The notes below the pieces were generated by a model. That model was given only the letters and a program-made list of their open reading frames with translations. It did not search any database and was not told the DNA's origin. From CAVVSD01 sp963757125 (lineage in GTDB: Bacteria; Actinomycetota; Thermoleophilia; Solirubrobacterales; Solirubrobacteraceae): a stretch of 64,000 nt of DNA. The position numbers and the translations under genes were made by a program. Below, piece by piece: positions 1 through 8,471 of the stretch (its first letter is position 1; every line of letters begins with the position of its first letter). The DNA lies in the NCBI GenBank assembly GCA_963757125.1, contig CAVWQP010000004.1, forward strand, positions 744,001 to 808,000, written 5' to 3'.

Positions 1-967
1 CGCGCCGCCGGCGATCGTGACGACGAGCACCGCGAGCGGGTGGATGCCGAGAGCGGCCCCGTAGGCGACCGGCTGGACGAGCTGCTGGAGCAGCCCGTTG
101 GCGAGCAGCTGGATGATGATCATCCCGATCGCCGCATCGGTGCCGGCGCCGCCCAGCGAGATCAGCACCGCGAACGCGCCGGCGCCCCAGGCCCCGAGGT
201 ACGGGATGTAGGCGCCGAGGAACGTGATGAGCGCGATGGTCCCGACCTTCGGCACGCCCAGGACGAGCGCGCCCCCGCCGACCACGACCGCGTTGAACGC
301 GGCCACGATCGTGACCCCGAGGAAGTAGCCCCGCAGCGACTGCAGGACACGGCTCGTGATGATCCGGGCGACCGGAGCGGGGACGCCGAAGTGGCGCTCG
401 CCCCACGCTCGGATGATCGGGCCGTCCTTCAGCAGGAAGAACAGGCTCAGCGCGGTCAGCGCGAGGAAGAACGCCAGCGACGAGAGCGCCTTGACGCCCG
501 CCGCGAGGCCGCCGAGCAGCGCCCCGACGACCGACGTCGCCGAGCTGCCGGCGTCCGAGGTCGTGCTGCTGGCGCTCTTCGCGCCGATCCCCAGGTCCTG
601 CAGCCAGCCCTGGATCGTGGTCTGAGCCGACTGGAGGTGGCCGCTGAGCTCGCTCGTCTCGACTCGCGACGCCGGCGACGACGAGGACCACGAGCCCGAT
701 CGCCAGGGCGACGATGCCCAGCATGAGGAGGCCCGCCGCCGCCGCGCGCGGCAGCCGTCCGCGCGACAGCCGTCGGACCACGGGCGAGGCGACCGCGGCC
801 ACGACGCCGGCGGTCATGACCGGCATGACGATCGCGTCCGTGATCGACAGGAGCCACACCGCGCCGACGAGGAGCAGCGTGACGCCGACGAGCAGCCACG
901 ACGTGATGCCGAGGTCGCGCAGCCATCCCGGCGCCGCGTGGACCAGCGCGCGATCGTTCGCGCTCAT
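1..967 (-). CDS. AI-2E family transporter (partial, frameshifted)
   Basis: Polytopic membrane protein of the AI-2E/PerM-like permease family, cut by the left window edge. It starts at ATG 967 (MSANDRALVH), with AGGTGA just upstream. Three hydrophobic helices lie in the first ~110 residues. A soluble linker (TSELSGHLQSAQTT) follows, then the family's conserved C-terminal membrane part, readable as SLRGYFLGVTIVAAFNAVVV and GAYIPYLGAWGAGAFAVLI. The linker and C-terminal part are in a different frame from the N-terminus: one extra base lies near 657-671. Both halves belong to one family member, so I read this as one gene with an indel. Substrate unknown; AI-2 export is only the family name. Confidence 0.8.
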   Translation of the reverse strand, partial: MSANDRALVHAAPGWLRDLGITSWLLVGVTLLLVGAVWLLSITDAIVMPVMTAGVVAAVASPVVRRLSRGRLPRAAAAGLLMLGIVALAIGLVVLVVAGVASRDERAQRPPPVGSDHDPGLAAGPGDRREERQQHDLGRRQLGDVGRRGAARRPRGGRQGALVAGVLPRADRAEPVLPAEGRPDHPSVGRAPLRRPRSGRPDHHEPCPAVAAGLLPRGHDRGRVQRGRGRRGRARPGRAEGRDHRAHHVPRRLHPVPRGLGRRRVRGADLAGRRRHRCGDRDDHHPAARQRAAPAARPAGRLRGRSRHPPARGARRHDRRRR

Positions 968-1052
968 GTCACCTGCTCGCTCTCTCCCACTGGTCGCAAG
1001 GCTCCCGCGGGACGGCGCCGGCACCGTCATACCGATCGGGTGATCCGCCGCG

Positions 1053-2453
1053 TCAGAAACCCACGTTGGTCTTCACGCGCTGGCGGTCGATCGGGTGCAG
1101 CCCGCCCTTGCGGTCGAGCGTCTGGCAGGCGGCGGTGATGTCCTCGCCCAGCTTGTTCACGAGCGAGCGGCCGAGCGTGAGCTTCACGAGCGCGCGCATG
1201 ATCGTGACGTCCTGCGCGTTGGGCGGGAGCGTGTACGCGGGCACCATCCAGCCGCGCTCGGCGGCCAGCTGGGAGGCGACGTCGAACTCGTCGTAGTCGC
1301 GCTCGCCGGTCAGCTTGAACGCCACGAGCGGGAGCTGCTCGGCGTCGCCGCCGATGACCTCGAAGTATCCGTCGCCCGCGATCTGCTCCGCCAGCGCCCG
1401 GGCGTTCGTCTGCATCGTCTCCATGATGTAGCGGTAGCCCTGGTGGCCGAAGCGGACGAAGTTGTAGTACTGGGCCAGCACCATGGCCGAGCCGGTGGAG
1501 AAGTTCAGCGTGAACGTCTTGTCGGTCTTGCCGAGGTAGTTCTCCTCGAAGACGAGGTCGTCGGGCAGGTCGCTCAGCTCGCGGAAGATGAGCCATCCGC
1601 ACCCCGGGTACACGAGGCCGAACTTGTGACCCGACACGTTGATCGAGCGGACCTGCTCGAGCCGGAAGTCCCACTTGGAGTCCGGGTACAGGAACGGCCA
1701 CACGAAGCCGCCGCTCGCGCCGTCGACGTGCATCGGGATGTCGATCCCGCGCTCCTCCTTGACCCGCAGCAGGAGCTCGTTGATGCCGACGACGTCGTCG
1801 GCGTGGCCGGTGAACGTCGTCCCGACGACCGCCGCGACGCCGATGGTGTGCTCGTCGAGGAACGGTTCGACGTCGTCGGGCCCGATGACGTACTTGCCGT
1901 CCTGCAGCGGGATGATCCGCGGCTCGACGTCGAAGTAGCGGCAGAACTTGTCCCACACGACGTGCACGTCACCGCCGAAGATGAGGTTCGGCTTGTCGGT
2001 GGGCTTGCCCTCGGCCTCGCGGCGCTGGCGCCACTTCCACTTCAGCGAGAGGGCGCCGAGCATGATCGCCTCCGACGAGCCCTGCGTGCGTGCGCCGGTC
2101 GTCTCGCCCGGGGCGTTGTAGAGGCTGGCCAGCATCCGGATGCAGCGCTGCTCGATCTCGGCGGTCTGCGGGTACTCGGCGTGATCGATGAAGTTGCGGT
2201 GCAGGTTGGCGGCGATGAGCTGGCGCGCCTCCGGCTCCATCCACGTGGTGACGAACGTGGCGAGGTTGCGCATCGGCTGGCCGTCGAGCTCGAGCTCCTC
2301 GCCGATCAGGCGCAGCGCATCGAGGCCGCGCATGCCGTGCTCGGGCAGCGCGTTGTCGGGCGACGCCTCGGTGAGGAACCGGTTGCCGTAGGACGCGCCG
2401 AGCGCGTCGAGCTCTGACGCGAGGCGGGCCTGGTGGGCGTCGTGCAGGGTCAT
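1053..2453 (-). CDS. gad: glutamate decarboxylase
   Basis: PLP-dependent decarboxylation of glutamate to GABA, consuming a proton; in other bacteria this serves acid resistance or GABA supply. The product is 466 residues, the same length as E. coli GadA/GadB. The PLP lysine is K277 in the motif INVSGHKFGL. HVDGASGGF (about 242-250) supplies the conserved Asp that binds the pyridine nitrogen. Start ATG 2453 has a strong AGGAGGT Shine-Dalgarno and overlaps the TGA of the upstream six-helix membrane gene (ATGA), so the two are probably translated together. The same frame stays open far upstream of this start, but that extension is antisense/overlap noise. No GadC-type antiporter is next to it. 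Confidence 0.95.
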   Translation of the reverse strand: MTLHDAHQARLASELDALGASYGNRFLTEASPDNALPEHGMRGLDALRLIGEELELDGQPMRNLATFVTTWMEPEARQLIAANLHRNFIDHAEYPQTAEIEQRCIRMLASLYNAPGETTGARTQGSSEAIMLGALSLKWKWRQRREAEGKPTDKPNLIFGGDVHVVWDKFCRYFDVEPRIIPLQDGKYVIGPDDVEPFLDEHTIGVAAVVGTTFTGHADDVVGINELLLRVKEERGIDIPMHVDGASGGFVWPFLYPDSKWDFRLEQVRSINVSGHKFGLVYPGCGWLIFRELSDLPDDLVFEENYLGKTDKTFTLNFSTGSAMVLAQYYNFVRFGHQGYRYIMETMQTNARALAEQIAGDGYFEVIGGDAEQLPLVAFKLTGERDYDEFDVASQLAAERGWMVPAYTLPPNAQDVTIMRALVKLTLGRSLVNKLGEDITAACQTLDRKGGLHPIDRQRVKTNVGF

Positions 2454-3145
2454 GTCGTGACCTCCTGGGTTCGGGCGAGATGGTGGGACGGCCACAGCAG
2501 GACGGCGCAGGTGAGGAAGCACGCAGCACCGAGCGATGTGGTCCAGTTGGCGGCGGCGAGGTCGAGGATCGACCCCGTGTCGGGCACGACGTACGACGCG
2601 ATCGCGGACACCATGAACAGCACGCAGCCGGCGAGGTTGATCACGGCCATGTGCCACCCCCGGCCCTCGTGCGCCCCGCGTGCCGCTACGCGGTAGGCGA
2701 GGACGCCGGAGACGAGGAAGCACACGGACCCGATGAGATCGGGCGCCCAGATGAGCCGGTCCTCCTGGTGCGAGGACAGACCCGTCTGCATCGCGTCGTA
2801 CGTGTCGACGTTGAACAGGAGCGTGCCGATCCACTGCACGGCCGCGCTCCACCAGGTCGCGTCCGCGCCGAACCGCTCGCCGCGTCGCAGCGTCGCCTGC
2901 CGCAGCTCGACCGACGCGGCGAACGTGAAGAGGATCGACCCGACGAAGAAGATCACCGCGTCGGCGCCGACGCCGACGAGCTGCACGACGCCAGGGAACG
3001 GCCCGATGACGAAGCAGATGGAGCCGAGCGCGAACCCGGCGGCGATCGCGCGATCCCAGCCGGCGAGCGCGTCGGGGCCGCGTGCTCGCAGGATCGCGTG
3101 TCCGACCACCGAGCGACCGTACGGCCCGCCCCTGCCGCCGGGCAT
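2450..3145 (-). CDS. six-helix membrane protein coupled to gad
   Basis: About 231 residues with six clear hydrophobic segments (roughly residues 33-57, 62-84, 97-118, 133-153, 165-188 and 197-219), joined by short loops with few charges. No transporter signature is recognised, and it is far too small for the twelve-helix GadC glutamate/GABA antiporter. Its TGA overlaps the ATG of the glutamate decarboxylase gene, so it is the first gene of a two-gene operon. The annotated ATG has GGGAGG immediately next to it, which is too close for a good ribosome site; a GTG about 12 codons further in (VVGHAILRARG) is an alternative. Function unknown; the coupling suggests a role in acid or GABA physiology. 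Confidence 0.75.
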   Translation of the reverse strand: MPGGRGGPYGRSVVGHAILRARGPDALAGWDRAIAAGFALGSICFVIGPFPGVVQLVGVGADAVIFFVGSILFTFAASVELRQATLRRGERFGADATWWSAAVQWIGTLLFNVDTYDAMQTGLSSHQEDRLIWAPDLIGSVCFLVSGVLAYRVAARGAHEGRGWHMAVINLAGCVLFMVSAIASYVVPDTGSILDLAAANWTTSLGAACFLTCAVLLWPSHHLARTQEVTT

Positions 3146-3152
3146 CCTCCCG

Positions 3153-3173
3153 AACGGATGAGATCATCCCGTT
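3153..3173. promoter_or_regulatory. imperfect inverted repeat between divergent genes
   Basis: AACGGATGA and TCATCCCGTT form an inverted repeat around a GA centre; the right arm has one extra C. It lies between the start of the six-helix/gad operon and the response regulator gene, so it could be an operator for either direction. Position is the only functional evidence. Confidence 0.3.
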
Positions 3174-3180
3174 GGCGCGA

Positions 3181-3209
3181 TTGACGCCCGTCCTCCCGGG
3201 CGAGATAGT
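3181..3209 (+). promoter_or_regulatory. candidate sigma-70 promoter of the response regulator gene
   Basis: TTGACG (3181-3186), 17 bases, then GATAGT (3204-3209). The -10 lies only nine bases before ATG 3219, so if the promoter is real the transcript would be essentially leaderless, which is common in actinobacteria. A GAGGA just before the ATG argues for a leadered transcript from a promoter further upstream. Confidence 0.4.
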
Positions 3210-3218
3210 CCGAGGAAC

Positions 3219-3935
3219 ATGATCGACACCGCCGACTCAGCGGTCTCCGCGCCGCTGCGTGTCGTGCTCGCGGAGGACTCCTACCTCGTACGGGAGGCGC
3301 TGGCCCACCTCCTGGAGGGAACGCCGGAGGTGGAGCTCGTGGCGGTCTGCGAGGACGCCGACGAGCTCATGGCGGCCGTCGAGTCCGAGCTCCCGGACGT
3401 CGTGCTGACCGACATCAGGATGCCGCCGTCGCTCGAGGACGAGGGCATCGTCGTCGCCAACCGGCTGCGTGAGACGCACCCCGGCATGGGCGTCGTGGTG
3501 GTCAGCCAGTACGCGACGCCGCAGTACGCGCTCGCGCTGCTCGAGCACGGCTCCGACGGGCGGGCCTACCTCCTCAAGGAGCGCCTCTCGGACCGCGCCC
3601 AGCTCGTCGCCGCGTTGCGTGCGGTGGCGGACGGCGGCTCCGTGGTCGACGCCAAGGTGGTGGAGAGCCTCATCGCCGCCCGTGCCCGGGCGGACGCCTC
3701 GCCGGTCGCCGACCTGACGCCGCGCGAGCGGGAGATCCTCAGCGAGATCGCCCAGGGAAAGACCAACCAGGCGATCGCCGAGCAGCTCTTCCTCACCAAG
3801 CGCGCCGTGGAGAAGCACATCAACGCGATCTTCGTGAAGCTCGGGCTCACGAACGCCGAGGACTTCAGCCGGCGGGTGAAGGCCGCCCTGATCTACCTCG
3901 CGCAGGAGTCCGACGAGGACGCCCCAGTGAGCTGA
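3219..3935 (+). CDS. NarL/FixJ-type response regulator
   Basis: Two-domain DNA-binding response regulator of 238 residues. The receiver domain (about 13-135) has the acidic pocket in VVLAEDSY, phospho-acceptor D65 in VVLTDIRMPP and the conserved Lys in YLLKERL. A LuxR-type HTH (about 170-225) contains LTPREREILSEIAQGKTNQA and the recognition helix region TKRAVEKHINAIF. No histidine kinase is adjacent, so the partner is unknown. Start ATG 3219 is preceded by GAGGA and a plausible promoter. It is followed 34 bases later, on the same strand, by a large LuxR ATPase regulator, and the divergent side carries the gad operon. Confidence 0.92.
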   Translation: MIDTADSAVSAPLRVVLAEDSYLVREALAHLLEGTPEVELVAVCEDADELMAAVESELPDVVLTDIRMPPSLEDEGIVVANRLRETHPGMGVVVVSQYATPQYALALLEHGSDGRAYLLKERLSDRAQLVAALRAVADGGSVVDAKVVESLIAARARADASPVADLTPREREILSEIAQGKTNQAIAEQLFLTKRAVEKHINAIFVKLGLTNAEDFSRRVKAALIYLAQESDEDAPVS

Positions 3936-3969
3936 CGCACCCGGCGGGCCTTCGTGCACGCCACCGGGG

Positions 3970-6100
3970 ATGGGCAGGCGCACCCCCTTGCGACGGGGGT
4001 CGCCGAAGGCGGAGGGTCGGTACATCGCACCGACCGCCCTCCTCACACGCACGACCGCCGACCTCGACGACCTGGGCGACCTCGTCGCCAGGCCGGGACT
4101 CGTCGGCGCGCTCGACGCGGCGGGCGACGGCTGTGTCGTCGCGTTGTCCGCGCCCGCGGGCTACGGCAAGACCACGCTGCTGCGCGAGTGGGAGGCCGCC
4201 GCGCGGCGCCCGTTCGCCTGGGTCGGGCTCGACGACCGCGACGACGACCCCGACCGGCTGCTCTCGCGCGTGGCGCGGGCGCTGCGCGCCGTCCGCTCCG
4301 CCGAGCACGCCGTCCTCGTGCTCGACGACGTGCACGTGCTGCGCACCGCGGAGGCGCTCGTCGCCCTGGAGCGGATCGCGGCGGATCTCCCGCGCACGAC
4401 CGCGCTCGCGCTGACCGCGCGCGGCAGGTCGCCGCTGCCGCTCGCGCGGCTCCGGGCCCAGCACCGTCTCGTCGAGCTCGGCACGAGCCGGCTGGCGATG
4501 ACGCGCAGCGAGACGGCGACCCTCGTCGACGGCCGGCTGACCCAGGGCGGGATCGACGCCCTCATGCTGCAGACCGAGGGCTGGCCCGCGGTGCTGTCGC
4601 TCGCGCTGCTCGCCCCGTCGCTCGACGACGCCGACCCGCTGCTGACGGAGTACGTCGAGGATCAGGTGCTGGCGGCGCTGGCCGACGAGGACCGCACCTT
4701 CCTGCGCCGCGCGTCGGTGCTCGACGTCCTGTCCGGTCCGGGGTGCGACGCCGTGCTCGGCCGCACGGGGTCTTCGGCTGTGCTGGCACGCCTCGCCCGC
4801 GCGGACGTGCCGCTCGTGCCGCTCGACCCCCGCGGCGAGCAGCTGCGGCCGCACCGCCTCCTCGCCGCGGTCCTGGGCCGCGAGCTCGAGCGCGTCGAGC
4901 CCGACCTGGCCGGCGAGCTGCACGGGCGCGCCAGCGCGTGGCTGCGCCGCGCAGGCGACGTCGACGGCGCCGTCCGCCACGCGGTGGCCGGCGGCGCGGT
5001 CGTGCACGCAGCCGCGCTCGTCTGGGGAACGGCGGCGACGGACGTGACGCGCGGCGACGCGGCGACCGTCGAGCGCAACCTCGAGCGCTTCACCGAGCGC
5101 CAGATCCGCACGATCCCCGACCTCGCGCTCGCGGCCGCCAGCACGGAGCTGCTCGCCGGGCGCGGCGACCTCGTCGCCCACTGGCGCTCGGCCGCCGTGC
5201 GGGCAACGCCTTCTGACGCGACGCCCGCGGTGCTGGCCGGGCTCGCTGCCCTCCGCGCCGCGCTGGGCTTCGAGGGCCTCGCGCGCGTCGTCGAGGACGC
5301 AGAGCTCGCGGCGAGGCTGCTTCCGCTCGACGGACCGTGCGCCGCGCTGTGCAGCCTGGCCGAGGGCGCCGCGCATCACCTCTTGGGCGACCGCGACCGG
5401 GCGCTGGCCGTGCTCGACGAGCGGCGCGCGGCGCGCCGCCGTCACCGCCCCGGCGCTGCACGCGCTGTGTCTCGCGCAGCTCGGCGTCCTCGCCCTCGAG
5501 CGCGGCGATCGCGACGAGGCGTCCGAGCTGGTCACCCGTGCGCGCGCGCAGCTCGAGCGCCATCGTCTCGACGACGCTCCGGCATGCGCGCTCGTGTTCG
5601 CCGCCTCCGCGGTCGTCCGGGCGCAGGCCGGGCGCATCGACGACGCGCGCCGCGACCTCGCGCAGGCGACGCGCCTGCAGGCCGCGCTCGTCGACTTCGT
5701 GCCCTGGTACGAGGCAGAGGTCCGCATCCTCGGCGTCCAGGCCGCGTGGCGGCTGTGCGACGTCCCCGACGCGCTCGCGCGGCTGCGCGGCGCGGAGCGC
5801 TTCGCCCGCCGGGCGCCCGAGGCCGTGGTGCTGACGGCGTGGCTGTCGGAGGTGCGCGACCAGCTCGCCGCCGCGACGGCCCCGTCGGGCCTCCCGCCCG
5901 CGTCGCTGACGCCCGCGGAGCTGCGCATCCTGCGCTTCCTGCCGACGCACCTCTCGTTCCGCGAGATCGCGGAGCGCACCTACGTCTCGGCGAACACCGT
6001 CAAGTCGCAGGCCAACGCGGTCTACCGCAAGTTCGACGTCGGGTCGCGCTCGGAGGCCGTCACGCGGGCGCGCGAGCTCGGCGTGCTCGACCCGACCTGA
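3970..6100 (+). CDS. MalT-type (LAL) LuxR transcriptional regulator, frameshifted
   Basis: Large ATP-binding LuxR regulator of about 710 residues. Near residue 57 there is a Walker A motif, SAPAGYGKTTLL, followed by a Walker B region, VLVLDDVHVL. A long helical, TPR-like middle follows, then a C-terminal LuxR HTH: LTPAELRILRFLPTHLSFRE and VSANTVKSQANAVYRKF. The first ~480 residues and the rest are in different frames. Removing one base near 5420-5435 gives a continuous product (DEGARRAAVTAPALHALCL). Start is uncertain: ATG 3970 is the first in frame but has no clear ribosome site. The inducer is unknown; family members respond to a small ligand and ATP. Its 3' end overlaps the convergent phosphatase-like gene by about 79 bases. 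Confidence 0.85.
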
Positions 6101-8079
6101 GCGGGGTCCTGCAGCGCCGAGCGCCAGCCGGTGAGCACGCCGTGCACGGCCTCGGCCCCGATGAGCGGCTCGGCGGGCGCCTGGAGCGCCGGGGGCACGA
6201 GGATGAAGGGCCGCGTCTGCGTCCCGCCCAGGCCCCCGTGGAAGCAGATGAGCTCCTCGAACGCGCAGCCCTCGTCCAGGGACGGGTCGTAGAAGGAGCC
6301 GATCATGATGTCCGCGACGTGCGGGAAGCCGTCCGTGCGCCGCAGGTGCGACGCCGCCGTCGGCGAGAAGCGCGCCAGCGGGTCCTGGCCCTCGACGCGG
6401 TCGTCGCTGAGGTAGCGGGTGCCCTCCGGGCCGAGGACGACGGCGCCGTGCTCCTCGGAGCGCAGCAGCAGCCAGCCGATGTGGTCGTGCGTGCGCAGCG
6501 CCTCCAGCAGCCGCGGGTGACGCGCCCCGATCTCCTCCATGGTCATCCGGTGGTCGGACTCCATGAGGTAGACGAGGCCCAGGTTCCCCGATCCCAGGAC
6601 GACGACCGCGCGGTCGCCGACCTCGTTCTTCGCCGGCTTCTCCGCCGTACGCCCCGTCGCCTCGCCCACCGCCTGACCGACGCGCGCGGTCTGCTCGTCG
6701 CCGCCGCCGACGGAGGCGACCCGACCGTCGCTGAGCGACCGCTCCACGAGCTCGTCCAGGCCGTAGCCGTGGCGCTGCTTGAACGTCGCTCCCTGCGTCT
6801 GCCCGTGGTCGGAGAGGACCACGATCTCGTAGGGGCGCGCCGCGTAGGGGCGGGCGCGGTCGATGCGCCCGAACTGCTGGTCGAGCTTGCGCAGCGCCTC
6901 CATCGTGTCCGCCCGCTCCAGCCCGGAGTGGTGGGCGACCTCGTCGTAGCTGGAGAACGTCGCGTACACGGCGGGGCGCCCCTGCATCATGTCGCCGAGC
7001 ACGCCGAAGACGATGAGGTCGCGCACGAACACGCAGAGCGCGGCACGCAGGAAGGGGTACTTGCCGCCGCGGTGCCCGCGGGGGCGCACGTCGCGCCGCG
7101 CGGCCCGGGTCGACGCTGCGATCTCCAGGACGACCTCCCAGAAGAACAGCACGAGCGTGCGCGTGACGTTGAAGCCGTTGGCCAGGAACGCGCGGTAGCC
7201 CGGGTTCGCGCGCTTCTCGGCGTCGGTCCGGCTGACCGTGAGGATCGTCTCGTCCGCCTCGCCCGAGAGCAGGTTCCCGCGACTGGCCCCGCCGTCGCGC
7301 AGGAGGCCGATCCCGGTCGCCCGGCGGGCCTCGATCTCCGCGCAGTCCGAAGGCGACGAGCAGGTGACGATCCGCCCCGTCTCCTTCTCGACCCAGCGGA
7401 ACGCGGGGATGTCCTCGTTGGACCCGAGCAGGATCCCGGCCTGGCTGGCGCCGGTCTGCGAGGACAGGTCCGTCTCCCACTCGACGAGGCGGTAGCCGCC
7501 CTCGGCGACCCAGCGGGCCATGTTCGGGGCGCTGCCGTCGCGCATGGCGTCGCGGAGCACCGGGAGGCCGAGGCCGTCGATCTCCAGGTAGATGATGCCG
7601 GGGACGTCCGTGGCCGTCCCACCGCCGCCGCGCCTGGCGATCCGGCGGGTCACGCGCAGCGCGTACTCGTCGTCGTCGTTCGTGCCGACGATCATCTGCA
7701 GGACCATCCCGACCGCGGCGATGAGGATCGAGCCGAGCAGCGCCCAGCCGAACGAGTCGACCTGGATGTCGTCCGGCAGCACCTCGTGGGCGAGTACGAG
7801 CATGACCGCGTCGACGAGCAGCACGAGGATGAATCCGATCGCCAGCATGTAGGGCAGGCGCAGCGCGGCGATGATCGGCGGCAGGACGGCGTTGAGCAGC
7901 GCGATGACCAGGGCGACGAGGAACGCCGCGCCGGTCCCGGCCAGGCCCATCCCCGGGAGGATCCAGGCCACGAACCACACGGCCGCGGCGGACAGGATCC
8001 AGCCGACGATGACGCGACCGGGGCGCAGGCGCGGCTTGGCAGGCTGCCACCCGGATGTCGGTTCAGCGGTGCTCACCAT
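6022..8079 (-). CDS. holin-like membrane domain fused to alkaline phosphatase superfamily domain
   Basis: Protein of 685 residues with two parts. Residues ~25-135 hold four hydrophobic helices resembling the phage-holin-IV/membrane family (WILSAAAVWFVAWILPGMGL and following). Residues ~155-650 look like the alkaline phosphatase/nucleotide pyrophosphatase fold: GIIYLEIDGLGLPVLRDAM at its start, APNM, the metal-site motif VVLSDHGQTQG and a late FHGG. The predicted reaction is metal-dependent hydrolysis of a phosphate ester or diester, probably on the outer face of the membrane; substrate unknown. The last ~25 residues are antisense to the LuxR HTH and may not be conserved. ATG 8079 gives a short cytosolic lead before the first helix. 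Confidence 0.8.
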   Translation of the reverse strand: MVSTAEPTSGWQPAKPRLRPGRVIVGWILSAAAVWFVAWILPGMGLAGTGAAFLVALVIALLNAVLPPIIAALRLPYMLAIGFILVLLVDAVMLVLAHEVLPDDIQVDSFGWALLGSILIAAVGMVLQMIVGTNDDDEYALRVTRRIARRGGGGTATDVPGIIYLEIDGLGLPVLRDAMRDGSAPNMARWVAEGGYRLVEWETDLSSQTGASQAGILLGSNEDIPAFRWVEKETGRIVTCSSPSDCAEIEARRATGIGLLRDGGASRGNLLSGEADETILTVSRTDAEKRANPGYRAFLANGFNVTRTLVLFFWEVVLEIAASTRAARRDVRPRGHRGGKYPFLRAALCVFVRDLIVFGVLGDMMQGRPAVYATFSSYDEVAHHSGLERADTMEALRKLDQQFGRIDRARPYAARPYEIVVLSDHGQTQGATFKQRHGYGLDELVERSLSDGRVASVGGGDEQTARVGQAVGEATGRTAEKPAKNEVGDRAVVVLGSGNLGLVYLMESDHRMTMEEIGARHPRLLEALRTHDHIGWLLLRSEEHGAVVLGPEGTRYLSDDRVEGQDPLARFSPTAASHLRRTDGFPHVADIMIGSFYDPSLDEGCAFEELICFHGGLGGTQTRPFILVPPALQAPAEPLIGAEAVHGVLTGWRSALQDPAQVGSSTPSSRARVTASERDPTSNLR

Positions 8080-8138
8080 GGCGCGCCACGCTACGTGCGG
8101 GCCCGGTCGGGTGCATCACTCTGTTCGGACGATCCGTC

Positions 8139-8402
8139 TCAGGCGATGCGCAGCTCGAGGGCGTCGTGGCGGATCTCGTGCTCGACGAGGTCGAACCCGC
8201 GATCCGCGACCAGCGCCTGCAGCGCGGCGGTGATGGGGCCCTTGGCGTCCTCGAAGCTCCCGACCGCCTCGATCTGCGTCGTCTCGACGAGGACGTGCCC
8301 GGCGAGGCTCCCGTCGCCCGCCATGACCTCGATCCACGTGAGCCGCGGGTCGTTGCGCTTCGCGTCCAGCGAGATGTCGCCGACGGTGAGCTGATCGGAC
8401 AT
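8139..8402 (-). CDS. small hypothetical protein
   Basis: Eighty-seven residues from ATG 8402 (MSDQLTVGDISLDAKRNDPR). A start ten codons upstream is also open but lacks a ribosome site. The protein is soluble, mixed alpha/beta in composition, with no cysteines and no recognised motif. It is on the same strand as the MFS gene upstream (about 70 bases away) and the phosphatase-like gene downstream. Function unknown. Confidence 0.65.
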   Translation of the reverse strand: MSDQLTVGDISLDAKRNDPRLTWIEVMAGDGSLAGHVLVETTQIEAVGSFEDAKGPITAALQALVADRGFDLVEHEIRHDALELRIA

Positions 8403-8471
8403 GTCGCGCACCCTACGCCGCGACGCCGTCACGCGGACGGGGCGGTGCAGGCGATCGAGGCCGAGCGACCC

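Noticed and set aside
3970..8394. A 1474-residue open frame starting in the LuxR regulator.
   Set aside because: It is the regulator's N-terminal part continuing in the wrong frame after an indel and then running antisense through the phosphatase-like gene.
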